Of a stretch of 64,000 nt of DNA, positions 1 to 7,263 are shown piece after piece. This DNA comes from an uncultured Clostridia bacterium (lineage in GTDB: Bacteria; Bacillota; Clostridia; Oscillospirales; Ruminococcaceae), in assembly GCA_947168885.1 (NCBI GenBank), contig CAMVNQ010000001.1, positions 62,001 to 126,000 on the forward strand, given 5' to 3'. Made by a program: the position numbers and the translations under genes. The number at the start of each line of letters is the position of its first letter. The first letter of the stretch is position 1. The notes below the pieces were generated by a model. The model was not told the origin of the DNA, ran no database searches, and was given only the letters and a program-made list of their open reading frames with translations.

Positions 1-193
1 CGTCAGCGAGTGTGTTTGCTCTGTCGTAGTCATCGGTTATCACGATGCAGGCGCTGTCATTTGGAAAATCAGTGATATTTCCGCCGTCAGAGAAGGTGAG
101 ATAGACGTTATGAGGCGGTACTGCGCTACTGACAGCGTCCTTGAGCAGTTTGTCATTAAGCTCTATATAAACGGTAATGTTCAGCGTCGTCAT
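1..193 (-). CDS. unknown protein, 5' portion only (runs off left edge)
   Basis: Reading the minus strand from 193 gives an open frame starting MTTLNITVYIELNDKLL and staying open to the window edge (about 64 residues visible). The start is well supported: a GGAGGGG Shine-Dalgarno lies about 5 nt upstream of the ATG. The visible part mixes beta-strand-like stretches (LNITVYIEL, NVYLTFSDGG, ACIVITDDYDRA), which could suit a small alpha/beta or receiver-like fold, but no family is recognised. The rest of the gene lies outside the window. Confidence 0.6.
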   Translation of the reverse strand, partial: MTTLNITVYIELNDKLLKDAVSSAVPPHNVYLTFSDGGNITDFPNDSACIVITDDYDRANTLAD

Positions 194-311
194 TTTTCCC
201 CTCCGTCTCTGAAAGCCATTGTTTGCAGTGTCGCATACACATTAATTATAGCACCTTGCTCCGGTTTCGTCAATCTTTTTAAGATTTTTGATAAATATTT
301 TTTCAAAACTA

Positions 312-340
312 TTGACAAATGCGTCCGGATATGATAAAAT
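312..340 (+). promoter_or_regulatory. sigma-A promoter for tRNA-Ser
   Basis: TTGACA at 312-317 and TAAAAT at 335-340 with a 17-bp spacer, 21 bp upstream of the tRNA-Ser gene. The -35 lies in ATTGACAAATGCG, also found at the rimP promoter. Confidence 0.65.
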
Positions 341-361
341 ATCGTATTGTAAACCCGTTAT

Positions 362-453
362 GGAGAAGTCGCGTAGCTGGTCGAGCGCGCGCGATTGGAA
401 ATCGCGTAACCGTCAAAAGCGGTTCGAGGGTTCGAATCCCTCCTTCTCCGCCA
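362..453 (+). tRNA. tRNA-Ser (anticodon GGA)
   Basis: The 7-bp acceptor stem GGAGAAG pairs with CTTCTCC. The anticodon stem-loop GCGAT-TGGAAAT-CGC displays GGA. A long type-II variable arm (AACCG TCAAAAG CGGTT) marks a serine tRNA. The T-arm is GAGGG TTCGAAT CCCTC, and the CCA end is encoded at 451-453. Confidence 0.95.
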
Positions 454-573
454 CGGCATACGCCGTTTCGCCGTATGTTACTCTGGTAGCATACGGTATT
501 ATTCTGCCCCGCTGTCCAAAGCTCAGATATACTTTCTGTAACGCAATCTCATCCGCGAATGCACGGCGGTGAT

Positions 574-608
574 TCCGTGGGGCAGTTTACTGCTCCACGG
601 TATTTTTC
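574..608 (+). terminator. intrinsic terminator after tRNA-Ser
   Basis: An 11-bp inverted repeat CCGTGGGGCAG / CTGCTCCACGG with loop TTTA (one mismatch) is followed by TATTTTT. It lies about 120 nt downstream of the tRNA; nothing else is seen between. Confidence 0.75.
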
Positions 609-673
609 TTCCTCGCTGCTGTTATTATCATCTTCCTGACAGCCGTTCCGGTTAGCTTTTATGTATATTTCAT

Positions 674-749
674 GGGGTATTAGCGCAGTTGGGAGCGCAC
701 AACACTGGCAGTGTTGGGGTCAGGGGTTCGAATCCCCTATACTCCACCA
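674..749 (+). tRNA. tRNA-Ala (anticodon GGC)
   Basis: A full cloverleaf is visible: acceptor GGGGTAT/ATACTCC, D-arm GCGC-AGTTGGGA-GCGC, anticodon arm CAACA-CTGGCAG-TGTTG with anticodon GGC, T-arm AGGGG-TTCGAAT-CCCCT, and encoded CCA. Position 3:70 is the G:U wobble pair that is the major alanine identity element. A weak promoter candidate (CTGACA at 636-641 and TATGTA near 660) lies just upstream. Confidence 0.95.
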
Positions 750-769
750 GCCGCGTACGCGCGGCGGCG

Positions 770-806
770 ATCCCGTCTCAGGTGTACCTGAGGCGGGATA
801 TTTTTC
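770..806 (+). terminator. intrinsic terminator after tRNA-Ala
   Basis: ATCCCGTCTCAGG / CCTGAGGCGGGAT with loop TGTA, followed by ATTTTTCT. Confidence 0.85.
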
Positions 807-929
807 TGCCTCGCTGTTGTCAGAGCCTTCTGTTTACAACAGTTCACATTACGGACTTTGTACAGACTAAGGTCAGAGAGCGTGAAGCGATATGCTGCCC
901 GCGCTTCTGATACTTTCATAACCGATCCG

Positions 930-965
930 GCACGTTACTTTGCGGTAACGTGCTGTTGTTTTTAT
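930..965 (+). terminator. hairpin with T-rich tail, terminator-like
   Basis: GCACGTTAC / GGTAACGTGC around loop TTTGC, followed by TGTTGTTTTTATT. No gene is recognisable between the tRNA-Ala terminator and this hairpin (807-929), so it may be a relic or may end a short untranslated transcript. From 966 to about 1060 nothing further is seen. Confidence 0.5.
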
Positions 966-1067
966 TCAGTTCGGGGAAAGTCTCCGCTTTTTTGAAACAA
1001 TGTGCTGTCAAACTGCACAAAAACGATGTTGATTTTGCATTAAAACAATGAAAATCAGCAAAAATAC

Positions 1068-1096
1068 TTGAATGTTTGTTACAATTCATATATAAT
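1068..1096 (+). promoter_or_regulatory. promoter for the DUF5662 gene
   Basis: TTGAAT at 1068-1073, a 17-bp spacer and TATAAT at 1091-1096, about 70 bp ahead of the start codon in AT-rich DNA. Confidence 0.6.
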
Positions 1097-1167
1097 ATAA
1101 AGTGAGCTTTTATAAAATACAGAAAGTTTATCGAGACTTTACTACAACAATACGGGAGGTGTGCGGC

Positions 1168-1737
1168 ATGAACAGTAATGATCAGTATATGCAGTTGTCC
1201 GATTACGCGCATAACGCATACCGACACTTTAAAACCATAACCCGCCACAAGAGCCTTGTAATGCATTATTGCTTCAAGGCGGGACTCATAAAGCAGGGAC
1301 TGCTGCATGACCTGTCGAAATATTCGCCTGCCGAGTTCATGGTCGGCGTTAAGTATTTCAACGGAAAGCGAAGCCCGAACACCGTCGAGCGTGAGATCCT
1401 CGGCTACAGTGCTGCATGGCTTCACCACAAAGGCAGAAACAAGCATCATTTCGAATACTGGATAGACAACAAGCCTGACGGCGACAGGAACATGGCAGGT
1501 GTGAAGATGCCGGTGAAGTACGTTGTCGAGATGTTCTGCGACCGTATCGCCGCGTGCAGGGTCTATCTCGGAGAAGATTATACCGACGCGTCGCCCTATG
1601 AATACTATGCGCGCTCACATTCGCACTATATGATACATCCCGAAACGGACAGGCTTCTGCGCCGTCTGCTGATAATACTGCGCGACTATGGCGAGGAAAA
1701 GGTTTTTGCATACATACGCCGCCGCGTACTTAAATAA
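1168..1737 (+). CDS. DUF5662 family protein
   Basis: This 189-residue soluble protein carries features I associate with the uncharacterised DUF5662 family: an H-D-L-S-K-Y motif (from LLHDLSKYSP, about residue 48), a WLHHKGRNKHHFEYW stretch about 40 residues later, and a basic C-terminus. The clustered His and Asp residues resemble a metal site as in HD-type phosphohydrolases, but no activity is established. The ATG at 1168 was preferred over a possible extension to 1102 because GGGAGG lies just upstream. The next gene starts 2 bp after its stop, so the two are probably co-transcribed. Confidence 0.75.
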   Translation: MNSNDQYMQLSDYAHNAYRHFKTITRHKSLVMHYCFKAGLIKQGLLHDLSKYSPAEFMVGVKYFNGKRSPNTVEREILGYSAAWLHHKGRNKHHFEYWIDNKPDGDRNMAGVKMPVKYVVEMFCDRIAACRVYLGEDYTDASPYEYYARSHSHYMIHPETDRLLRRLLIILRDYGEEKVFAYIRRRVLK

Positions 1738-1739
1738 CT

Positions 1740-2183
1740 ATGGAATTTATTCTCGGCCTTTCGATCATCATAATCCTGCTTCTTATACTCGGGTTCGGGT
1801 TAGATGTGATAATAATGGGCATTATCGGGCTTATCGGTCTTGCGGCTGCCGCGACCGAGCTCATGTTTCTGTTCTTCTCGGTAAGACTCCTGCTCTCGAA
1901 GCGCGCGGAGGCGGTTTTTTCACGTATCGGGCGCACCGAAAAGGGCAGATACGATGTCGCGTTCTATAATACGGATCTTGGCGAGCTCCCGAACGTGTTT
2001 CCCGCGGAAATGGTGATGAAGAAGCAGCTGTACAAAAGCGACAAAAAGCTTAAACTTCGTATAGATGTGAAGAAGAAATTCGTTTATGACCGCAACGCGC
2101 GGCTCACTATACTGCTCGGCGTACCGCTTTGTACGCTGCTTTGCGGATTTATCGCGTTCTTTATGATAATTCTTATAAGATGA
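1740..2183 (+). CDS. small membrane protein of unknown function
   Basis: A 147-residue protein starting 2 bp after the DUF5662 stop. The N-terminal half has two long hydrophobic segments (about residues 3-25 and 27-52), a central basic/polar region of about 65 residues follows, and a last hydrophobic segment lies near residues 124-146. It is probably a three-helix membrane protein with a cytosolic loop. No family is recognised, and no separate promoter is visible. Confidence 0.7.
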   Translation: MEFILGLSIIIILLLILGFGLDVIIMGIIGLIGLAAAATELMFLFFSVRLLLSKRAEAVFSRIGRTEKGRYDVAFYNTDLGELPNVFPAEMVMKKQLYKSDKKLKLRIDVKKKFVYDRNARLTILLGVPLCTLLCGFIAFFMIILIR

Positions 2184-2207
2184 TAACTGCCTTCGGTGGA
2201 GGAAATA

Positions 2208-3749
2208 ATGTTTGCTAAAATATCAAGTATAGGGCTGTTCGGGCTCAACGCTTTTCCGGTAACAGCCGAGATAAGCGCGTCCCAGGGTGTCCCTGCGGTC
2301 GATATAGTCGGGCTTGCCGACCAGTCGGTACAGGAGAGCCGTATGCGTATAAAATCCGCGATAGAGAACAGCGGTATGAAAATGGGCTCGATAAAGTGCG
2401 TTATAAATCTGTCGCCCGCCGGAGTAAAGAAAAGCGGGTCGGGCTATGATCTCGCGATACTCACGGCCCTGCTTACGGCAGCGGGCTATATACCGAAGGA
2501 ACTTGACGGAAAGGCGTTCATAGGCGAAGTTTCGCTCGGAGGCGAGATATGTCCGGTAAACGGAGCTCTCGCTATGGCGGTGGAAGCGGCGGAAAGCGGC
2601 ATCACCGAGCTTTATCTTCCCGCCGACAATGCTGCGGAAGCGTCTGTTGTCAAGAATATCCGTATCTACGGAGTTAAGACGGTCCGCGAGCTTGCCGCCC
2701 ACCTCTGCGGCAGGAGTCTCATAAAGCCCGCCGAACCGCTTGAAATAACCGAGGAGTTTTATCGTACAGCTCTCGATTTTGCGGATGTCAAGGGTCAGGA
2801 AGCCGTTAAAAGCGCTATCGAAGTTGCCGCGGCAGGCTTCCACAATATGCTTATGATAGGTCCTCCCGGAACCGGCAAAAGTATGATAGCCAAGCGCATA
2901 CCGACAGTTCTGCCGCGTATGAGCTTTGAAGAAAGCATAGAAACTACGAAGATACATTCGGTGGCAGGGATACTTTCTCCCGCTTCGCCGCTCGTTACAC
3001 GCAGACCGTTCCGCGACGTGAGCCACACGGCTTCGTCAGTAGGTCTTATCGGCGGCGGAAGCGTCCCGAAGCCCGGTGAAATTTCGCTCGCGCACAACGG
3101 GGTGCTGTTCCTCGATGAGTTCCCCGAATTTGACCGGCGGGTACTCGAAACGCTCCGCCAGCCGCTTGAGAACGGCGAGATAACGATCTCCCGTGCCGCG
3201 GGAGCTGTCACCTATCCTTGCAATATAATGCTCGTAGCGGCAATGAACCCGTGCCCCTGCGGAAACTATGGCTCGCCGCTCAAAAAATGCACCTGCACGC
3301 AGCAGCAGGTGGCGCGGTATCTCGGAAAGATAAGCCAGCCTATCCTCGACAGGATAGATATTCAGACCGAGGTGTCGTCGGTAAGATATGAAGACCTTGC
3401 GGGCAACGTTAAGAGCGAGTGCTCGGCGGCAATGGCAGAACGTATCGCAAAAGCCCGCGAAATTCAGGCAAAGCGCTTCAAAGGCACGGCAATAAAGTCG
3501 AATTCCGGTATAACGCCTGATCTGCTTCATCAGATATGTGTGCTCGACGAGAAGGCGGGAGATTATCTGAAGCTTGCGTTTGAAAAGACCGGGTTATCCG
3601 CACGTGCTTATGACAGGGTGCTGAAGGTGGCGAGAACGTGTGCCGATCTTGACGGCGCTGAGATCATCGGTAAGCCGCATATCGCCCGCGCGATAAGCTA
3701 CCGGAGTCTTGACAGGAAATACTGGGGCGGCGGAATGTCGCTTTCGTGA
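2208..3749 (+). CDS. YifB/ComM-family Mg-chelatase-like AAA+ ATPase
   Basis: A 513-residue protein with typical ComM/YifB layout. The N-terminal ChlI-like domain is about residues 1-170. The AAA+ core has Walker A GPPGTGKS near residue 218 and Walker B LFLDEFPEF near 300. A zinc-ribbon-like CPCGNYGS..C.C insert follows (CPCG then KKCTCT), then a C-terminal Mg_chelatase_C domain (SARAYDRVLKVARTCADL). In naturally competent bacteria ComM is a branch-migration helicase during recombination; most Firmicutes carry it without proven competence. The start is the ATG at 2208 with GGTGGAGG upstream; a GTG at 2196 lies inside that Shine-Dalgarno. Confidence 0.92.
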   Translation: MFAKISSIGLFGLNAFPVTAEISASQGVPAVDIVGLADQSVQESRMRIKSAIENSGMKMGSIKCVINLSPAGVKKSGSGYDLAILTALLTAAGYIPKELDGKAFIGEVSLGGEICPVNGALAMAVEAAESGITELYLPADNAAEASVVKNIRIYGVKTVRELAAHLCGRSLIKPAEPLEITEEFYRTALDFADVKGQEAVKSAIEVAAAGFHNMLMIGPPGTGKSMIAKRIPTVLPRMSFEESIETTKIHSVAGILSPASPLVTRRPFRDVSHTASSVGLIGGGSVPKPGEISLAHNGVLFLDEFPEFDRRVLETLRQPLENGEITISRAAGAVTYPCNIMLVAAMNPCPCGNYGSPLKKCTCTQQQVARYLGKISQPILDRIDIQTEVSSVRYEDLAGNVKSECSAAMAERIAKAREIQAKRFKGTAIKSNSGITPDLLHQICVLDEKAGDYLKLAFEKTGLSARAYDRVLKVARTCADLDGAEIIGKPHIARAISYRSLDRKYWGGGMSLS

Positions 3750-3780
3750 GATAAAACAGACTGATAACAGGAGTTGAACT

Positions 3781-4986
3781 ATGGAAAAGCTGAAAATAAA
3801 TATGCTCGGCGACTTTTCAATGTCATACGGCGACAATGTTATAACCGAACAGAGCAAGCGTTCGAGAAAGATGTGGACACTTCTGCAGTTCATGATCGCG
3901 AACCATAACCGTGAAATATCGCAGAATGAGCTTATAGCGCTCCTCTGGGGCGAAAAGGACAGCGACAACCCCGTGGGTGCGCTGAAAACATCTCTTCACA
4001 GACTGCGTGCCTGTCTTGACGGACTCGGTATGCCGGAAGGTGTCGAGATCATCATAAACTCTATGGGCACATATTCGCTCAACAGCAGGCTCGACTGTGA
4101 AATAGACTTTGACGAGTTCGACTCGCTGTACAAGAAGAGTATGCTCGCACAGTCGGAAAAGGAAAAGACGAACCTTTATCTTACAGCCATAGACCTCTAT
4201 AAAGGCGATTTTCTTAACCGTTCGCGCTCCGAGAGCTGGGTAACACCGATAAACAACTACTACCACTCGCTTTATCTGCGTATAGTGCACGACACGGTGG
4301 AGATACTTTACAGGCATAAATATTACACCGAGCTTATGAGCGTCTGCCGCCGCGCCTTCGAGATAGAAAAACTCGACGACAGAATACACCTGTTTTACGT
4401 CAAAGCCCTGCTCGACACCGGAGAGACCGCCGCGGCGAAGCAGCACTATACCTATGTTATGGATCTTTTCTATAACAAGAACGGTATCAATCCGTCACCC
4501 GAGTTCGTTGCGCTCTATGAAAAGACTGTCAAGGACGACAACGCTTATAATGCGGATTTCGGTGTCCTCAAAGGTCAGCTTGACAGCATAGACGACGGCA
4601 TAGGCGCGTACTACTGCGAATTTGCGTTCTTCAAGCACGTTTACCAGCTTGAGATACGCGATGCGGTAAGAACCGGCAGACCCACTAACCTTTGTCTTAT
4701 GACCGCAGTGTCAAAGACGCAGGAAGAACTTGAAACAAAACAGCTCAACCGCATCATGACCAAGCTTTCCGACTGTATCAGCAGTTCCCTGCGTTCGCGC
4801 GACGTTTTCTCGCGTTACAGCGCGTCGCAGTTCGTAATGCTCCTCACCAACACCACAAAGGAGCAGGCGGGAATGGTACTTGACCGTATCCTGAAGCGTT
4901 TCAAGCGTGATAATCCGAAGCTCGGCTGTACGCTTCTCTATAAGTTTGACCGTGCGGGAAAGCCCGATCAGAGGGAGCTTAAATGA
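3781..4986 (+). CDS. SARP-like (BTAD) regulator with degenerate GGDEF-like tail
   Basis: A 401-residue protein. Residues 1-100 look like an OmpR/SARP-type winged helix (MEKLKINMLGDFSMSYG, then ISQNELIALLWG). Residues about 105-245 form a helical bacterial transcriptional activation (BTAD) domain (IDFDEFDSLYKK). The last 130 residues resemble the second half of a GGDEF domain (RDVFSRYSASQFVMLL), but the GGDEF signature is replaced by SASQF, so cyclase activity is unlikely. It is probably a cytosolic transcription factor whose tail senses or dimerises. The start has an AGGAG about 8 nt upstream. It overlaps the next gene by 4 bp (ATGA), implying translational coupling. Confidence 0.75.
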   Translation: MEKLKINMLGDFSMSYGDNVITEQSKRSRKMWTLLQFMIANHNREISQNELIALLWGEKDSDNPVGALKTSLHRLRACLDGLGMPEGVEIIINSMGTYSLNSRLDCEIDFDEFDSLYKKSMLAQSEKEKTNLYLTAIDLYKGDFLNRSRSESWVTPINNYYHSLYLRIVHDTVEILYRHKYYTELMSVCRRAFEIEKLDDRIHLFYVKALLDTGETAAAKQHYTYVMDLFYNKNGINPSPEFVALYEKTVKDDNAYNADFGVLKGQLDSIDDGIGAYYCEFAFFKHVYQLEIRDAVRTGRPTNLCLMTAVSKTQEELETKQLNRIMTKLSDCISSSLRSRDVFSRYSASQFVMLLTNTTKEQAGMVLDRILKRFKRDNPKLGCTLLYKFDRAGKPDQRELK

Positions 4987-5618
4987 ATTACAAGACCATA
5001 GAAGGCAGCGCCGAAGCTCGCTTTATCGAGAAGAAAAGCGAGTTCATAGGTTATATCCGCCACACCGCCACCGAAAAGGAAGCCCTCGATTTTATCGCGG
5101 AGATACGCGCTATGCATCGCAAGGCAACGCATAACTGCTATGCCTATATCCTTCGTGAAAACAATCTCTCACGGCACAGCGACGACGGTGAGCCGGGCGG
5201 AACGGCGGGCGTGCCGATATACGAAGTTCTCCGCAAGGAGGGACTTACCGACATCACCTGCGTTGTCACGCGATATTTCGGCGGTGTCCTGCTCGGAGCC
5301 GGCGGTCTTGTCCGTGCATACACCAAAGGTGCGAAAATAGCCTGTGACGCGGCGGTCACGCTCGATATGCGCACCGCGGCGCAGCTTGAACTCAGGCTCG
5401 ACTACACTTGGTACGGCAAGATAGGCAAGACCCTCGGAAGCTATGACGTGCGTGTGCAGAACGAGGATTTCGGTGCAGACGTGACCATAACGCTGTTTAT
5501 CCCGGCTGAAAACGAGGATGTGTTCAGAACCGAGCTGACCGACATTTGCGGCGGAAGCATAAGCGTGCAAAAACTCGGTGAAACAGAGTATAATTTTAGT
5601 AAAAACGACGAAATTTAA
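4983..5618 (+). CDS. YigZ family protein (UPF0029/IMPACT)
   Basis: A 211-residue member of the IMPACT/YigZ family. The conserved block SDDGEPGGTAGVPIYEVL near residue 60 and the TRYFGGVLLGAGGLVRAY block near residue 97 are both present, followed by the shorter C-terminal ferredoxin-like domain. Bacterial members are widely distributed; their biochemical role is not settled (a link to translation stress is inferred from eukaryotic IMPACT). It starts on the ATGA shared with the SARP-like gene and ends at a terminator. Confidence 0.9.
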   Translation: MNYKTIEGSAEARFIEKKSEFIGYIRHTATEKEALDFIAEIRAMHRKATHNCYAYILRENNLSRHSDDGEPGGTAGVPIYEVLRKEGLTDITCVVTRYFGGVLLGAGGLVRAYTKGAKIACDAAVTLDMRTAAQLELRLDYTWYGKIGKTLGSYDVRVQNEDFGADVTITLFIPAENEDVFRTELTDICGGSISVQKLGETEYNFSKNDEI

Positions 5619-5659
5619 AAATCCCTTCCCGAAAAAAAGGTAAAACGGGAAGGGATTTT
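5617..5659 (+). terminator. intrinsic terminator after yigZ-like gene
   Basis: AAAATCCCTTCCCG / CGGGAAGGGATTTT around an A-rich loop, starting at the stop codon. The A/T tails let it work in either direction. Confidence 0.8.
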
Positions 5660-5721
5660 GTATATATCTATGGTGGGTTTTTGCACCCCAACGCTATATA
5701 TTGTAAATCCGTAATCCATAA

Positions 5722-5878
5722 GGGAACCTCTAAAAACCCATTTGAGAGAAAAAGAGCTACTTGCACCGATAGCTGCGTCAAGCCTCCTCACCGTGCGCCA
5801 GCACGCTTTCGGAGCCTCTCCTTGCTCTCGGCACAATTATCTCATTTTCTCTTTTCAAAGCGGTTTTTAGAGGTGCCC
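5722..5878. mobile_element. 157-bp MITE-like element, copy 1
   Basis: The first of three copies that read as identical (others at 9069-9225 and 56932-57088). The ends form terminal inverted repeats: GGGAACCTCTAAAAACC at the left and the reverse complement of GGGCACCTCTAAAAACC at the right (one mismatch). The inverted complementarity continues imperfectly inward. It is flanked by a perfect 4-bp direct repeat ATAA (5718-5721 and 5879-5882), the mark of transposition. There is no transposase inside; short frames through it are incidental. The source family is not identified. A 4-bp duplication would fit some DDE elements (for example parts of the IS5 group), but that is a guess. Confidence 0.88.
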
Positions 5879-5887
5879 ATAATTCTG

Positions 5888-5938
5888 ATACCGCATAAAC
5901 AGTTGCACGCTGTTTATGCGGTATAGCCCATATTTTTT
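5888..5938 (+). terminator. strong hairpin upstream of dgt, possibly terminator
   Basis: A 15-bp perfect stem ATACCGCATAAACAG / CTGTTTATGCGGTAT (5888-5902, 5910-5924) with loop TTGCACG. The T-run (TATTTTTT) starts 6 nt after the stem, so termination may be weak. Confidence 0.5.
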
Positions 5939-5980
5939 CCGGCTGAAAGCCTCGAAAAAAGACAGTAAAAGGATATATTA

Positions 5981-6979
5981 ATGTTACCGAGAGAGATCAC
6001 ACAGGAAAACGAGAAGAAAATACTGTCCGAAAACGCTTGTTTAAGCGAAAACAGCAAGGGCAGAGACATATACGAGAAGCCGTGCGATATACGAACGGAT
6101 TTTCAGCGCGACCGTGACAGGATAATCCACAGCAACGCTTTTCGCAGGCTAAAGCATAAAACACAGGTGTTTCTTATCCCGAAATCCGACCATTACCGTA
6201 CGCGCCTTACACACACCCTTGAGGTGTCTCAGATAGCACGTACCATTTCGCGCGCACTTCGTCTTAACGAAGACCTTACCGAAGCGATAGCGCTCGGTCA
6301 TGATCTCGGGCACACCCCGTTCGGCCACGACGGCGAGAGAATGCTTCAGAAGCTTTATCCGGCGGGCGATTTCCGCCATTACAAGCAGAGCGTCCGGGTC
6401 GCCGAGAAGATAGAGCGCGACGGGAAAGGGCTGAACCTTACCGCCGAGGTAAAGAACGGCATACTCTGCCATACCAATATGACTGCGGACACGCTTGAGG
6501 GCGTTGTAGTCAAATTCGCGGACAAGATAGCTTATCTCAACCACGACATAGAAGACGCGATACGCGGCGGTGTGCTCAACGCGGGTAATATCCCGCAGCA
6601 TGTCATAGATGTGCTCGGCGATTCAAAGAGCAAGCGCATAACCACCCTCGTTACTGATATAATAGCGAACAGCGGCACCGAGATAACTTATTCCGAGCCG
6701 ATACGCGAGGCGCACGATGAGCTTCGCCGCTTCATGTTCGACACGGTGTATTACGCGGCAGTCACCAATCGCGAAAAGGACAAGGCGTGTCATATTGTCG
6801 AATACCTTTTCGATCACTATATGCATAACAAGGACGCTCTTCCGGAGCTTTATATACGGCTTGCGGAGGAGGACGGGCTTGAGATGGCGGTATGTGACTT
6901 CATAAGCTGTATGACCGACGAATATGCCATTGATCTCTTCAAGGAACTCTGCATTCCCAAACAATGGATCCGTATCTGA
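5981..6979 (+). CDS. dgt: deoxyguanosinetriphosphate triphosphohydrolase (dGTPase), HD superfamily
   Basis: A 332-residue HD-domain protein that matches the shorter dGTPase type: FRRLKHKTQVF, then RLTHTLEVSQIARTI (first HD histidine), GHDLGHTPFGHDGE (the HD pair plus the dGTPase-specific GHTPFGH), and KIAYLNHDIEDA (last metal-binding Asp). It hydrolyses dGTP or dNTPs to deoxynucleoside and triphosphate, controlling pool balance. An AAAGGA ribosome site precedes the ATG. It lies upstream of dnaG but is separated from it by about 285 bp of repeat-rich DNA, so co-transcription is uncertain. Confidence 0.92.
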   Translation: MLPREITQENEKKILSENACLSENSKGRDIYEKPCDIRTDFQRDRDRIIHSNAFRRLKHKTQVFLIPKSDHYRTRLTHTLEVSQIARTISRALRLNEDLTEAIALGHDLGHTPFGHDGERMLQKLYPAGDFRHYKQSVRVAEKIERDGKGLNLTAEVKNGILCHTNMTADTLEGVVVKFADKIAYLNHDIEDAIRGGVLNAGNIPQHVIDVLGDSKSKRITTLVTDIIANSGTEITYSEPIREAHDELRRFMFDTVYYAAVTNREKDKACHIVEYLFDHYMHNKDALPELYIRLAEEDGLEMAVCDFISCMTDEYAIDLFKELCIPKQWIRI

Positions 6980-7135
6980 ATTGTGACTTATCGTAAAGGC
7001 TTCGCACAGACTCTGAGGTCTTACTTCCGTGTCTGTACCAAGGCTTTGGAGCCACTGACACTTTAAAAGCAGGAGTGCTTGCGGGGAGGGCAGCCGCCGT
7101 TGCAGAGACTTTGAGTCTGTACTTACTCCGGGCGG

Positions 7136-7230
7136 CTACCGGGTCCAGCGTCACGCTGGCGCCGGTGCAGGGCGGCGTAAGCCCTGCCGGGGACGGGGGC
7201 AGAGCCCCTGGATCTCTCTTAAGTCTCTTA
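7136..7230. repeat. GC-rich intergenic hairpin modules, copy 1
   Basis: Between dgt and dnaG. GGGTCCAGCGTCACGCTGG is a palindromic module, followed by GCAGGGCGGCGTAAGCCCTGCC-like and GGGGCAGAGCCCC hairpins. The first two modules recur inverted at 32521-32565, and the first recurs at 59817-59835. Upstream (7000-7135) more short hairpins are seen (for example AGACT TTG AGTCT) but no gene. Confidence 0.7.
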
Positions 7231-7263
7231 AAAATCTTTAAAAACCCAAAAGAGGTGAAACAG

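Noticed and set aside
5615-5836. Frame through the MITE (MCREQGEAPK..), repeated in the other copies
   Set aside because: It is present only because the element is repeated; it shows no transposase motif and is not preceded by a ribosome site.
7075-7263. N-terminal extension of dnaG through the GC-rich region
   Set aside because: The sequence is hairpin repeat, the residues do not resemble primase, and a GTG with a ribosome site gives the exact family start.
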